Source: Botrytis cinerea B05.10 (lineage: Eukaryota; Ascomycota; Leotiomycetes; Helotiales; Sclerotiniaceae). Taken from it: 64,000 nucleotides of DNA. The position numbers and the translations under genes were made by a program. A model generated the notes under the pieces. The model saw nothing but the letters and a program-made list of their open reading frames with translations. It was not told where the DNA came from and did not search any database. Below are positions 34,701 through 47,171 of this stretch, in pieces (position 1 is the first letter of the stretch; each line of letters starts with the position of its first letter). The DNA lies in contig NC_037315.1 of NCBI RefSeq assembly GCF_000143535.2, forward strand, positions 868,001 through 932,000, written 5' to 3'.

Positions 34701-37700
34701 ATTATACATGCCCTCAGTCATTCGAGATTCACATTACAATTGAGCAGTTAGCTTTGCCCAGTCACTCATCGATTTGAGTATAAAATCACAACTGAACACC
34801 CATATCGTAGAGATCACTGGCCCGCGTAAAGTGGGTAGTATCACGAAAATTTCAAGGTCTGTACAATCTCGAACGTTTGGACTGTCGTTATTCCACGTGT
34901 GATGAGTGACAGAAGATAATTTGACAACCGTAACACGTAGATGCTACGACAAGCGTGATTGGTACCACCACAAGTCTCACTGCAATGGTAATCGAGAGGC
35001 TCAAAATGCAAGTGTCACAAACATACGAATAAAGACGAGACATGCATATATGCCGGCGGGAATGTTAGGATGAACACGGTACCTGCGTTGAAAGCCGATT
35101 CAAAGGATCAAGTCCTAGGTTTCACGACAGCGTGGTATGTACTTCGTAGGACACTGGTAACACTTTACAGCATGAATTTCGAACCACCACCGAGATTGAG
35201 GAAGAACTCGTTCGCTGCGCTGGCAACTACGTTCCACTGTATAAGAAAGAAAGAAAAACCGGATCTCTGGAGTCACGACACACGGGATCGTCAAGCCGGC
35301 ATAGCGTTAATTTTATTTATGAAAGGATGAGAGGGCTAGAAGGAAAGAATCTTTGGAGCGAATGCGGAGAAGAGCTACTTTGCAAATTTTCAAGACAAAC
35401 ATGCTGGCATGCAATTTCGGAAAGGACTGGAAGAGGTTTTCGTGGAAGGGTTTTTGAGAAGGATGAACATTGAACAGCAAATTGAAGAAAACGAATCCAA
35501 ACGCGTATCCACTCTGGTACCTAGGATGAAAGATGAAAAATCTACGATTCATTAGTTCCACCAAATTAGTGAAGTTTTCTCCGTTTCTCTCCTCCATCGG
35601 TTCGCACCCGCCTTGCGCAAACACAACTCCACCATGACGATATCAAGACTCGAATCGTTGAACCTGGGCCGATTATTCAATAAATTGAAAACCGCGTAAA
35701 TTATATTGAACTTTAATACACATAGTCCGTAAATTGAAGGCCAGAGTAAATATAGTATACAAACCCCATAGTTCATTTCCGCTTATCGCTAGGAAATGTC
35801 TTGGACTTTTAGGGGCGCTTGATATCGACACTAACGCCATTTTAAATCTCTTAGTGTATTGCACGTGAGTAGATGGAGGATGTGCATTTGCGTTATAATT
35901 AGGTTTATCGTTGCGCAAGTTAAGAAAGAACGTTGCAATGTCTGTGATAAATCAAAGAGAGCGGCGAGCGCGGAGTTTTTTTTTTGGTGAGAGATAGGAG
36001 AAAGGAACACGATCTCGTATTACCTCACCTCACCTCTTAGGCATCTGTTACTTGTCGCCTACGGAAAGACGGTGTGATGAGAATCCGATTATCTTGCTTG
36101 TACATGCTTCCCGTGTACTGCACCCTTTCTTTCCCCCCCTCGAGTTTGAGTAAGATGCAAGATGTGCGTACCTGCATATTTTTTCTGGATGTCTTTGATG
36201 CACGCAATTCGCCAATGCAAGGCGAGCTCTGGAGACGGCTGACCTAAGACTCCCAACCTCCTGAGCTGATGATACATTAGATGAAAATGAGAATATGGCG
36301 AATACGCAATTTGCGAAGAGAAAAAGATCGAACTTGAAGTAACAAGAACGAAGGATTCTTTCGTACGAAGCAGATGCCTATTTGGACTGGGGCGGAATTT
36401 CAAAGCCTCTTGAAGCAAAATGAAAACAGTTGATTTGTTATTGAACTCTGTAAAGTAATCAAAGATGGGTTTCAACAGGTTTTTGGCCCTTGTAATGTAA
36501 TCCTTGATCCTATGGCGAAGCGAGTTCGAATGTATTTAATCTGAAACGGTGGAACGAGATTGCTCGGACTAGAGTCTTGGATAGGAAACCACGAGGGTAG
36601 CAGGGATTGTGATTGTGATTGTGTGAGATAGAATAAGATAATTGCCCAAGAGGTTAGTATGTTACTATGTAGAAAGTGGAAGAGTGGAATGAAGATGTCT
36701 AATTTGAAGATTCGAAATCTATTGACGAGCTCCCGGCGTTTCGCTGGTATAGGGTACTCCGTGGTAGAGAATGTTAGCGTGTGATTGGCATGCGTAGGAT
36801 TTGACTGGATCTTTCTGAGCAAGTACGTACTGTGCATCGTGCGTGTGAACGAGTGTGAGTGTGGGTGTGGGTGAGTACCGGTAGCAAGTAGCTGTCCCCC
36901 AGAGTCGACTATTCTGCTCGCATTCGGCTCTGTCGTGTTGTGTTGTGTTGCTTATTCCACGCTCCTTGCGTGTTCCTGGATTCGCCCGTTTCCCGTGCGG
37001 CCGTTACTCACAAGCTAAAAAGGAGATGGCAGGAGCTGGAGTGCTTTGGTGTTTGGTATCGAGATACGTTGGTGACTAAGATAATGCACCATGATAAGGA
37101 AAGTGTAACTGTGTCAGACGAGCGGTAAAAGCGGCCATGGATATTGCTCTCTTCCCATGTATGCAATTGGCTGTTGGTGCGACGTGAACACCATAACGTG
37201 CAAAAAGAAATGACGCTGCTTTGACATTTCGTTCTCTTCTAGAACAATTGATCAACTAGACCGACTGAACCATCCAAATCAACTAATAAGACCTCGAAAT
37301 GTGCTTATTACTTCATAGGCATGGCGTCGACTTAGCTTCTAATCCACCAATGAAATCGAGATGCAAAGACTTAAATCTACGACATTTCGTCTGGTCCCTG
37401 CAAATGTTGTGACCCGCAGCGAACTCTCGAGACCTCTTTGACGACCTGTAAACAAAAAACCTTTCCAAGAATGCAGGTCTGATCAATGACCACGGTCCCT
37501 TGCAACTGGAGCCTTTCCCTTTTCAACTCGATTGGTACTGTTGTTGTTTCCTCTCAAAGTCTCTTCTATCACCTTGCATACGCAGGGGACAGAATTTGTA
37601 GTATGGCGAGAGACATGGCCCTTATCCATGGACCAAATGGGATAGGGCATGGATAATTCGGGGAACAAGGTATAGAAACTTTGTCCAGATTGAAGGCCTT

Positions 37701-39423
37701 CCTGCAAAGATTCATGCCCGTCCGCCAGTCAAATCATCACATTGAAGGGTCACATAGAGTACTTTGAATGTCTACCCTGCACGGTACTGTTTTCTCTGCA
37801 CTGCGGTTCATACCAAGTCCTGCGTCGATGTACTGCGTGCCCCCATTCCCCTCATTTATACGAAGAAAACATAGCATGCACCCTTAGGAGCCCCCCAATC
37901 TGCTAACTGCCAGGTTCTCATCAGGGGAGTAGGCACACGTTGTATCGATCGGACCATTTTCTCTGCTGACTGGTTTGCACAAATTGGCGTGGTTCGAAGA
38001 AGATACCGTAGATCCTTCCTTCCTATTTGTCGAAGCATTTTCCAAACCACAACTTCCTTTCTCAACGCCTTTCTCAATTTCGGACTCGAACTCGAACTCG
38101 AACTCGACTCAATTCGTCTTCCCGTGGCTTCATTTCATTGTCGATAACTTTCTTTAAATTCATACCCCAAGCCTTGCGCTTCAGCATTGCTTGATCGACC
38201 GAAGGGCTCGAAGCTCATTTTTGGATACAATAGGCTGGCGATAGGATCTCGATTCTGAAACGACCACAGAATTTCTACCTACCTACAAGCTTCGAAAGCT
38301 TCTTTCCACATACAGTCAATTCCCTCATCAAAATAAATACTGGCACCCAATCTTCCAACTTGTACCTAGAGAGACTGGCTTCTCCCACAATAAGCAGGTT
38401 TGAAGACCAGAACGTTTGAGGTCGACGAAGGGATATTTATACACTTTCTCTTCGACTTCTGGAAGCTATCGGTGATATTGGGAGTGCAGAAAGAACCATT
38501 CAGGGAAGACTTCATACCATTTCAAGGATCCACGCAGGCTTGCGAAACACCAAATGTATGTGAACGATTTCAACACATTCGATGATTATCCGTAGTGTGC
38601 CGTAGTGAGGAATTTTCGAGCTCTTGGTTTAGTTGTGACAATCTCGCTGCATGGGATCATTCTCATGCTTCATACTGTTCTTACCTTTCTCGATTGATCA
38701 CCAAGGCACACTATCTATTTGAAGTTTCTTTTTAGCTAGAAAGCCCTTGAGAGTTGATACCGAGACCATCTTATGTCTTGCCCTATGGCCCCTCTTCGTC
38801 TCCAGTCAATCTTTTGCCCCTGGTTCTATTGTCCTTTCTTACTTTCATTGCGCGCAGGTCGTTTGTCGCTGGCGATAGTTACTAATTGATTGTGCTTGAG
38901 TAGTTTACACTCTCTAAAACTGCCACACAGTGCACATTCAACTTTCCACGTTGCCTTGATTGGCTTTTTCTATTCACTACATACGAATCACCTTCGAACT
39001 TTGATATGCGAAATTATACTTCGGTCCAATAAATATTCAATCCTTTATTTTCATTAACGGTTCCCAGTGAACCGAAATTACGCTCTTTAGCAATTTTGTA
39101 TTCTTCTAGCATCAAGGCTCGGCTTCCACATCTTTTCAAAAAGAAAAAAGAAAAAGAAAATCAATACGCAAACTCGATCGCCGGCTGAAAGTTTCATTGT
39201 GGCGCGGCATACCCTAGGAAAAGCTATTCGTCATTTGCGAGGTCGGGGAAAAAGCAATCTATCAAAAGTGCGAAAATAATAATCTCAACGGAACGGCTTC
39301 ATGCAGATACGGACGAAATAAATACACGGAAGGATCCGACTGATTGAATATTGGGCCGGATTTGCGGATACCTCAATATCATTTCACTATAGGTAGTACC
39401 GAACGGTTTAATATCTCTATCAG
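31755..39423. other. Long gene-poor region, 7.7 kb
   Basis: No credible gene was found on either strand. Open frames up to ~128 codons (36089-36475 and 36472-36837, minus strand) have no domain, and their composition is that of random AT-rich DNA. Local features: a CCTCACCTCACCTC run near 36025, GTGTGAGTGTGGGTG repeats at about 36851-36875, and a six-base ACTCGA tandem (about four copies) at 38083-38108. The last 1.5 kb (about 37.9-39.4 kb) is probably the promoter and long 5' leader of the EGF-like gene. A non-coding transcript is possible but cannot be shown. Confidence 0.5.
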
Positions 39424-42207
39424 ATGAGTCAACAACAATGGGATGCGCCGACTAGGGGTGGATCAGTGAAGAGAGCAAGAGAAAGAGCGGCAGCAGGTAG
39501 GCCTACCGAGTCGATACCTGCACCAAGACCTTACGATCCTTCATCACCGAGCAACATTCCAAGTCCACCAAGAGCAAGATTTCAAAATCCATCAGGGATG
39601 TCCAAGAATGGTGGTCAAAGTGCAGTTGGTCTGGCGATTTCTCGACCTACTCAAGTACCACAATGGCCATTAATGGGAACAAATCCCGGTCCAGATCCTC
39701 AACAGTATCAACCTCCTCCTAATCGCGGCCCACCTCCTCAAAGACCACCAAGACCTAGTCATGTACCTTCAATTCTTGATTCGTCTAGAATACAAGATAT
39801 TACCCCAACCTTTCAATACCAACCGCAACCACCTCCACAACCACAAAATTTACACCCACCACCACAAACTCGTGGCTCACCACGAAATCAAGACGATGAA
39901 TTTGATCAGAATTATCAATCATTACAATCGCCTCTGTCATCGTCACGTCCTTCGACTGTTTCTTCAGTTGGTACAATACCCGACTTTCCTGTTCCCGTAC
40001 CAGCTATCCCACCATCGGCAAGAAGAAGTGCTAATCTAGGACCCCCACCAACTTCCCGAAGAGGCGCCTCGTCATATTATTCCCAAGCTTCTTTTGTGTC
40101 CCCAATCCCAGAGGTATCAGAGGGCATGGGTCTCAGTCCACGAACGCTCCCAGGCTCACATAGTTCATATGCATCAAGTGCAGCTATACCCTCGAGTTGG
40201 GGACCAGAATCGCCTGGTTATTATCGATCAGATGAAGATGATGATGATTATGAAGATGATAGAAGGTTCGATACAGTATCAGAAGGTCGAGAATCTCGAG
40301 GATCAGATGACAACGACGATCGAGGATTGATTAGAAGTGCTAGTATTGGCAAGCGAGCGAGACCATCCATGATTGTGACTCGGTCCTCAGGTCAGATCGA
40401 CCCAGCCCGGCTTGCTGCAATGCCTATGCCGCCATCCGAAAACAGGAGATTGGGCCCAACACCATTACAGCAGTCAACACTTAGTCCTGTAGAAGCTCAA
40501 AGATCAACACAATGGCCAATGCCCGGAAATATAAATTCACCTTTAGCTGGTGGCACTGGTCTTATTGACCCTACCCCATCAAGCTCTGACGAATCAGTTC
40601 CAACAATTGCTATGGCTGTAACGACTGACCTACCTTCGCGAGATGGAACAAAGAGCCCGGGTGCAAACGCTATGCTCGGGGCATATCAAGCAGCAAGTGC
40701 ATTACCTAGTGATTCACTTCGGACTAAATCGCCCTATGCAAACGAGGGAGGACCTTTTAGCAGGCTATCAGCAATCCGTCGACCACCACGTCTCAACATC
40801 GATGCGGTAAGAGACGCGGAGGCAAGAGGTAGTTTGACAAGTTTACCGGATCTAATTAGGAGAGCAACAAGATTAGCGTCAATGATGGATCGCGGTAAAA
40901 GACCAGGAAGTCGAATGGGTCTTGATGATTTTCCGAGTGACAGAGACTTTCCCAGCGAGAAGGAAATTGAACGTAAGTGGCCGTTATGTCTATTATAATA
41001 CAAGCTCTAACATATCTCAGTTTCTCCCAACTATGACAGAAGGGGTTCTACACTTTCCGGAATGTTATCAGCTTTTCCACCTCCCGGTCGTGAAACGCCT
41101 GCACGCGATGCTCCACGACCTTTATCGATGTGGCCAGAATACGATCCAAACGATCCAAAATCTGTCGCATCCGGAAAGAAACAAAGAAAGTGTTGTGGTC
41201 TACCTTGCTGGGGGTTCATTGTCGTTTTAATAATTCTACTTATAATAATTGCGGCCGCCGTCGTCGTACCTCTTAAATTTCTCGTAATTGACAAACCCTC
41301 CAAAAGCACCACTGCAGCCGCAACTACCCAACAAAGCTGCGCTGCAAACACTTCGACTGCCTGCAAAAATGGCGGAACCTCTTTTGTCGACAATGGAATT
41401 TGTTCTTGCCTATGCATAAATGGATTTACAGGTAGCACATGCGCAGTCTCGGGATCTTCGGGCTGCACAACGACGTCATCAAGTACTACCACAAACACCA
41501 CCATTGGTGACTCGATACCTCGACTTATCTCAGCCGCCCAAACCAATTTTTCGATCCCCTTGTTTGAGAACACAATTCTAGCAAGATTCAACAAAGGAAA
41601 TTTGAGTTGTGCGTCGGAAAATTCCCTAGTCACTTTTGATGGAAGTGATGAAAGAATGGGAGATGCGAGTGCTCAAGCAACGCCTGCTGCCGACAAGGTG
41701 AAGAAGGACGTGCAGCCAGACCCCACAGATGTTGAGATTCGCGCAATTGCAAGTCCAGACTCAACTTTCATATCTACAAATATCATCTCAATAGACTCTT
41801 CCACTACTCAAGCAACAGCCACTTCCCCTCAGTCTCAAGCCACTCAAACTGTCTCAGCAGCATCGACCTCTGCTGCCTCGCCTTCTACAACTTCATCTCC
41901 AACCACAACAGGAACTGCATCCGCAACTTTGACAACCTCCACTATTGATCCAACAGCCGCCTTCACTATTACTGAGGAGGTGCTTGATTTTGCAAGAGTC
42001 ACAGTCCTTTTTGTTTTGCAGCAAGAGAACTTGGATAATGCAGTATCTGCACAAGGGCAACTGCAGAAGTTTTTCAACCAACAAAGCTCAGAGAACTTAG
42101 CTGCAATGAATCTCTCTATGGGTGGAGGTAATACCGTTAATTTGGTGGAATTCAAAGTAGATTTGGGTAACGGAACAGTGGGTCAAAAGAACATTGTTAC
42201 AAAATAA
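39424..42207 (+). CDS. Proline-rich single-pass membrane protein with extracellular EGF-like module
   Basis: Two exons, 39424-40972 and 41021-42207, give 911 residues. Residues 1-575 are disordered and Pro/Ser/Gln-rich (PPPNRGPPPQRPPRP and similar), with an Asp-rich patch (DEDDDDYEDD), and are probably cytosolic. A Cys/basic segment (KKQRKCCGLPC) precedes one transmembrane helix at about residues 580-605. Outside, an EGF-like module (about 623-657; CKNGG ... CSCLCINGFTGSTC) is followed by a Ser/Thr-rich stalk and a folded C-terminal part. There is no cleavable signal peptide, so a type II-like or internal-anchor topology must be assumed. Membrane EGF modules are rare in fungi. A role in wall sensing or signalling is speculation. 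Confidence 0.82.
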
Positions 42208-43543
42208 TTGTGCTTAGCTGGTTGACCGATCAGATACCAAGTACGAGGGGAGTGACTCGGGGGGTGACAGGGTACGGGGCTAGAAGGAAAGTAACGAAGT
42301 TTTGTATATTAACTGTAGCGATTAGTAACTGCTCTGCTTTTATGGATACCAAAAATGCAGAGATAGTGTGGGTGGGTGGCGAGAAACTTGTACATAGAAT
42401 CGAATAATTTTTTTTTTTCGGAAACTCTTTTGTCAACTATGGTTTCTGCATGGCTTGTATGAATATAATGTCTCTTGTATTTTACTTCCTTTTTCAAAGT
42501 TCTATTTCAATGCAAAGAAAGTCAAATTTGAGAGCTGGGCTTGATGGGGAAGGATTTGTGGTCGTGTTCTACACAGCAAATCCGATCTTTAAGAGAAGTT
42601 TTCTGGGGTTTTACTTTTGTTCTAGGTGGTCTTTGAGTGTCCGTGATTTGGGATTGTGTACCTGGGCGTGAACATGGAAGGGAACAGGAGTGGCATGCAG
42701 AAGAAAAAATAGTGAAACGGAGTGGGTGGCACAGTGGTATACAGAGTGAAGACGGGGTGACTGAAAGACTACATGTAGCGTAGAAATGACGCCTAGTTTG
42801 AGGATGGAGAGAGGAGAGAAAGGAAAGGAAAATGTAATCTTATTATCGAGGTGGAACTTGGTGGGGGAATTAGATGCGATTAGGTGATCGAATACAAATG
42901 TTAATGAAATGAAATGAATACCCTTTACTTTAGCTTCCTCCTCCGACTTTTGCTGCGTTGCTGTGACGACATCAGTGGCTTTGTGGATGGTATAAAAGAG
43001 TCGTGATTGCCGAGTGAAGTGGTGGAGGAATAACGATTGAGGAAAGCTATATTTCTACTTGTTCTGCCACTGTAGAAATGCAGTTACGCATTGATGGGTA
43101 TCATGACCTAGTCGTTTTGCTGACCTATTGCAAAGGATGACAGAAAATTTTGAAGCTTTTCCCCTGGGGACAGTTATAAGTGGGAATTTCAAGTATCAAT
43201 TTGAATGTATTCACTAGAGCGGAGTAGCCACTTTGTCATGTTAGAATACCTTTTTGAAGTCACACAGCCTCCTCGTAAGTATCCACTGTCTGAGAATTAA
43301 GAAAGCCATGGATTCAAACAAAGGTCAAGCCCTGGCCGCCGCATCGTACATTTTATAAGCTTCTATGAACCCTCGATAGTCCCACCGCAAATAGTTTTAC
43401 TCAGAATCTCCACACAGTACACTCTACAGAAAAGTCAAGATATCTTCCCACCGCAGGAGCTCATCTTTGCCCAAGAAGTCACAAGCTGATAGCAATCGAG
43501 TAAAAAGATCAACCTCGACCAAGCATTATTTGGACCATCAATA
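42208..43543. other. Intergenic, 1.3 kb, no gene recognised
   Basis: Probable 3' UTR of the EGF-like gene, then spacer and the promoter of the next small gene. A T-run at 42410-42418 and GA-rich DNA near 42805-42830 are seen. Confidence 0.5.
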
Positions 43544-43822
43544 ATGATGGGCGAAGAATCAAAGGTCAGTAACCCGACTGAAGACAAACCAGCCAAGGAA
43601 AAGAGAGAACGAAAGCACCGTCAAGGATTTTACAATCGTGATCGAAGAATGCATGGAGTCCAGAGTGCATATGGATTCTGGAAAGCTCCCGGTCGTGAAG
43701 GCGCAGAGCAAGACGCAGCAGGTGTGTAGTTCATCTTTAACATGACTTCACTCTATTCTGATGAATTATCGCTAACTGACAAAGATGCTTCCAATTCCGA
43801 CTGGACTTCGAACTCAGAATAG
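43544..43822 (+). CDS. Small unknown basic/polar protein
   Basis: Two exons, 43544-43721 and 43785-43822, give 71 residues. It begins MMGEESKVSNPTEDKP, then has a strongly basic block (KEKRERKHRQGFYNRDRR) and an aromatic patch (AYGFWKAPGRE), ending in an acidic/Ser tail (DASNSDWTSNSE). No signal peptide or domain is seen. The splice gives an in-frame short C-terminus, which supports the gene, but it is small and may be lineage-specific. I assign no function. Confidence 0.5.
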
Positions 43823-46331
43823 GACTCTGATGCATCATACCCTCCTCCAAAAATCAAGAATTGCAACCTCCGCGACTAAAATATACCCGTCGCTGATAAA
43901 ACACCCATGAATAATCTTCCCCTGAAGTAATTTATACTTAAGCGGGCGAAAGATGTCCTTACAGGCTCATGCATTTCTTGGTTGCGAAATCGCCATCCTC
44001 ATTTGGTGGCTAAGGAGGGATAGGGTCATCGCAGAAGATGCTCTTTGGAGCTGTAACATGAGATATGCGAATCTTAGGTCGAGATAAAAGATGTCAATCT
44101 ACAGCTAGTCGACGGAAAGACTGCAGATACCTTCACACTCCTCAAGAAGTCGCGACAGATTAGACACTGAGTCTTCTGTCGCGGTCGTTGTATCGGCATG
44201 CCTATCATTATTGTCGAACTGATGTTACAGGATGCGATCCAATTTAAAAGAATGACAGCAGAGAAAGAGGGCATGCCAATGTTAGATTTGTTCCGCACTC
44301 GACTTGCTAGGGAGATAGCTTTGAATAAGGATATAAAAGTTGCATCGAACGGATTGAGATCATTGTTTCGAAAAGAAGAACCTGACATGAACAATGAGAT
44401 TCAAGTTCTGGAAATCAGAGCAAAAACAGCTAATCTCAACCATGCGATTGAGCGGAAAGAGCGCCGCCTTAGGGTTGCCGATGATGATACTGCGGATATA
44501 ATTGAGACTGGGTCCTACGATGCACATTTTTATTGAAATGAGAATGATATATTTATTTCGGCTGGCCGAAAACAGAGCTTATACGAAGACCTTCATTAAG
44601 AAGGTTAATTATTGGATATGATAGATACAATCTCTATCATGTCAAGCTGCATAACAGCTCACGGATCAGTACATCAATCCTAATGCTTATTACTAGTTAC
44701 AATATATTAAATATGTACATTCCACATAAGCAATTAAGTATTCTGGAAAGTCTCAGTCAGGATGATAAACGTCCGTCCTTCGAAGGAAGATTCAATGCAT
44801 GTATGAGGAGAAAGGCGGTGGTGAAGCAACCCCAGCAACGCATTCGATGCAAATAAGTGTTAGATTGTGCTATTTAAACCTGAGCCAACGAATTAGATGA
44901 ATTTCTCAGATTTTCTTTCCTCAGGATTTTGCTGTATCGAGATGTCGAAGGATAAGATATAATGAAGTAAAATGTAGTCAAATTTAACGAATCGTCTAAT
45001 GTCGCTATATTATCGCGAAGCCCCACTCTTATACCCCCAGTCCGAGTATGAGCCGGTGTAGCGAGTGTCTGACTAATCAATTCTTCAACAACTTCTAACT
45101 TGAGTTCCAGGGAACTTGCGCGTTCTCTGTATTGTCCTGATCGAAGTTAACTATAATTATAATTGTATTGCTGCTGATTTTAGTACTCAATGGTCTAACA
45201 GAATGGGTCGTCAATCTTCTTTGGTACGATTCTCTCGAATTAGAACGTTTATAGGCGAAGTGTTGGTAAGAACTCACTACCATCCAACTCACTATATCTC
45301 TCGACCAGCCAGGGAGAGAGGAAAAAGCAGAAAATTTCCAGAAATATTCAACGTGACATTGGAGAATGTGGAGATATACGAGAAACAAATTGGCAAAAGT
45401 GGAGTGAAGAAGAGGGTGTTTCAATTCAAGGGGTGTAAGAAGTGACCTTGTCGACGAGATCCCGGGAGAGTTGTCAGATGTCAACCTAATAATCATTAGG
45501 CCAGGGTGACAGACCCGTAATGGCGCATTCTTTATCAAGTCTTGTTTCACTATATAAAGACTAGCACTTGACGAGCTTGATAGATTGTCTATTTCATATA
45601 TGTTTCGAAAAATTCCTCACTGTTCTTTTTTCAGTTGACTCCACATTTGAGATCAAAGAAGAGCAACAACTCTCAGCATCACCATCTTTATAAACTTTCT
45701 CATTCTTTAAATCATTCAAGAAATGCTTTTATTCACTAATCTATTTCGCAATTCTTGCCCTTTTCAGTCACAAATTTTGTGTTGACTCGCTTAATCGATG
45801 AGGCCCAGAACTTTGACAGGTTCCTTCAGTTGGGTTGGGGCCTCGAAGAGGGGTTTCAGGACAATAATAATTACTTCGAGTTCGGATCACAAGTTTTCCA
45901 TCTCATAAGTCTGTAAATGTCTCTAATTGGCGTGTTACTCTACATACACAAAGCCATGTGAACTGGAATCTTACTGATTGAAAAATAGAGTGCTCGAGAA
46001 CCCTTCTCATGTAGTATTGAATATGTGAATGTTGTTAGTGCCAAGTTTTGTCTCCTCTGCGATAAATTGTTTTGCACAAGTGTGGGAACAAAGATAGTGA
46101 ATTAATTCAGCCTTTGGCGGTACGGTAGATTCAATCACATACTTTCCATGGATATTGACTCGATTTATTATTTCATACTGAAATTCTTTGCTTCGAGATC
46201 TGACATAGGAATCAAAGGTTGCGCTTGTCGGGATATCCTCTCTTTATAAATGGAAAAATTCTACAAAAGCTTTTAACTGTCGGACGATCAAATATTTAGA
46301 CAATAATTTCAACTCATTACAAACAATCGTC
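43823..46331. other. Mostly gene-free spacer, 2.5 kb
   Basis: Contains one uncertain open frame (44198-44536, listed separately). A frame at 45116-45445 has no support. The rest is AT-rich, without recognisable repeats. Confidence 0.45.
44198..44536 (+). CDS. Uncertain open frame, unknown
   Basis: 112 codons from ATG 44198. It is Lys/Arg/Glu-rich with predicted helices (EIQVLEIRAKTANLNHAIERKERR is coiled-coil-like). The same frame upstream reads KDVNLQLVDGKTADTFTLLK before a stop at about 44171-44173, which suggests either a missing exon junction or an eroded gene. No domain recognised. Confidence 0.3.
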   Translation: MPIIIVELMLQDAIQFKRMTAEKEGMPMLDLFRTRLAREIALNKDIKVASNGLRSLFRKEEPDMNNEIQVLEIRAKTANLNHAIERKERRLRVADDDTADIIETGSYDAHFY

Positions 46332-46770
46332 ATGTTCAACAGACGGGTCGCGTGAGCTTTCCATGATTATCTCTAGATGAAACTAGTGCTAACTTGCTTG
46401 TTACAGTAGAAAGCCTGGCACAAACAGATTCTCCATTCCGGATCGTTCCGCTATCTCCAATCGCACTTCTTTGAATGCTGCTACACCAACGGAAGATCTT
46501 ACTATTATCAACAAGGATCAAGAAGCCAATATAAACTATCTCAATCTTCGTCTTGAGAAGATGGAGCAGAAATTTAAGACTATCGAAGGTATCTTGACTA
46601 GGGTCAGTGCTATTGACCATACCGTCGAATACGTCGGAAATGAGTCAACACCACCGGCAGATGGAGATATAAATGTTGCCCAAAAACATCAAAAGTCTGA
46701 GGTTTCTCTTAAGAAGCAAGAGAATATGTATCGTGCCCTTGGAATCAAACCTCCTGCAAGTAGCGTCTAG
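46332..46770 (+). CDS. Small coiled-coil protein, unknown
   Basis: Two exons, 46332-46351 and 46407-46770, give 127 residues. The 20-base first exon gives MFNRRVA and the splice joins it to RKPGTNRFSIPDRSAISN. The middle (INYLNLRLEKMEQKFKTIEG) forms a short coiled coil. The C-terminus is Lys/Gln-rich and ends ALGIKPPASSV. No signal peptide or membrane segment. It lies 400 bases from the P450 gene, with which it converges; whether it belongs to that locus is unknown. Confidence 0.55.
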
Positions 46771-47171
46771 GGCTTAGAAGGCGCGGTACAAAGGACGTGT
46801 TATGGGGAAAGGCATCGTGTAGAGGAATTCGAAACAGGGTCAACTAGAATTTATAGCAACATGGACTTGTTGAAGTATCTACCAGTAAAGTCTTGCGTGG
46901 GTACTACTGCTGTTTTGAAATTGAGGAGGGAATAGCATCTTACATCTTACTTGCGAGAGAATCTCATTTCCAATGAATCAAAGAGGTTATCACTGGCATT
47001 TCTAGTTAAAAAAATTCAGAACCTTGGGTTTCGTGTCAGACTTCTTTCGGCTCTTCTATTTATGGTCCTCTAAAATTGAATGATTATCTGCTACTTGCAA
47101 CTTAAAAGCAGTGCTAGAGGGGAGGGGTGTTTCAAGTGCCAAAAAGTTCAATAACTTCTAAAATGATTACA
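46771..47171. other. Intergenic between convergent genes
   Basis: About 400 bases holding 3' ends of the coiled-coil gene (+) and P450 gene (-). Nothing coding. Confidence 0.5.

Noticed and set aside
36089..36837. Two abutting minus-strand frames of 128 and 121 codons
   Set aside because: They overlap by four bases but have no domain, no splice link and no codon bias; chance frames in a long spacer.
45116..45445. Plus-strand open frame of 109 codons
   Set aside because: No domain or signal peptide, and an open frame of similar length overlaps on the other strand. Composition looks random.
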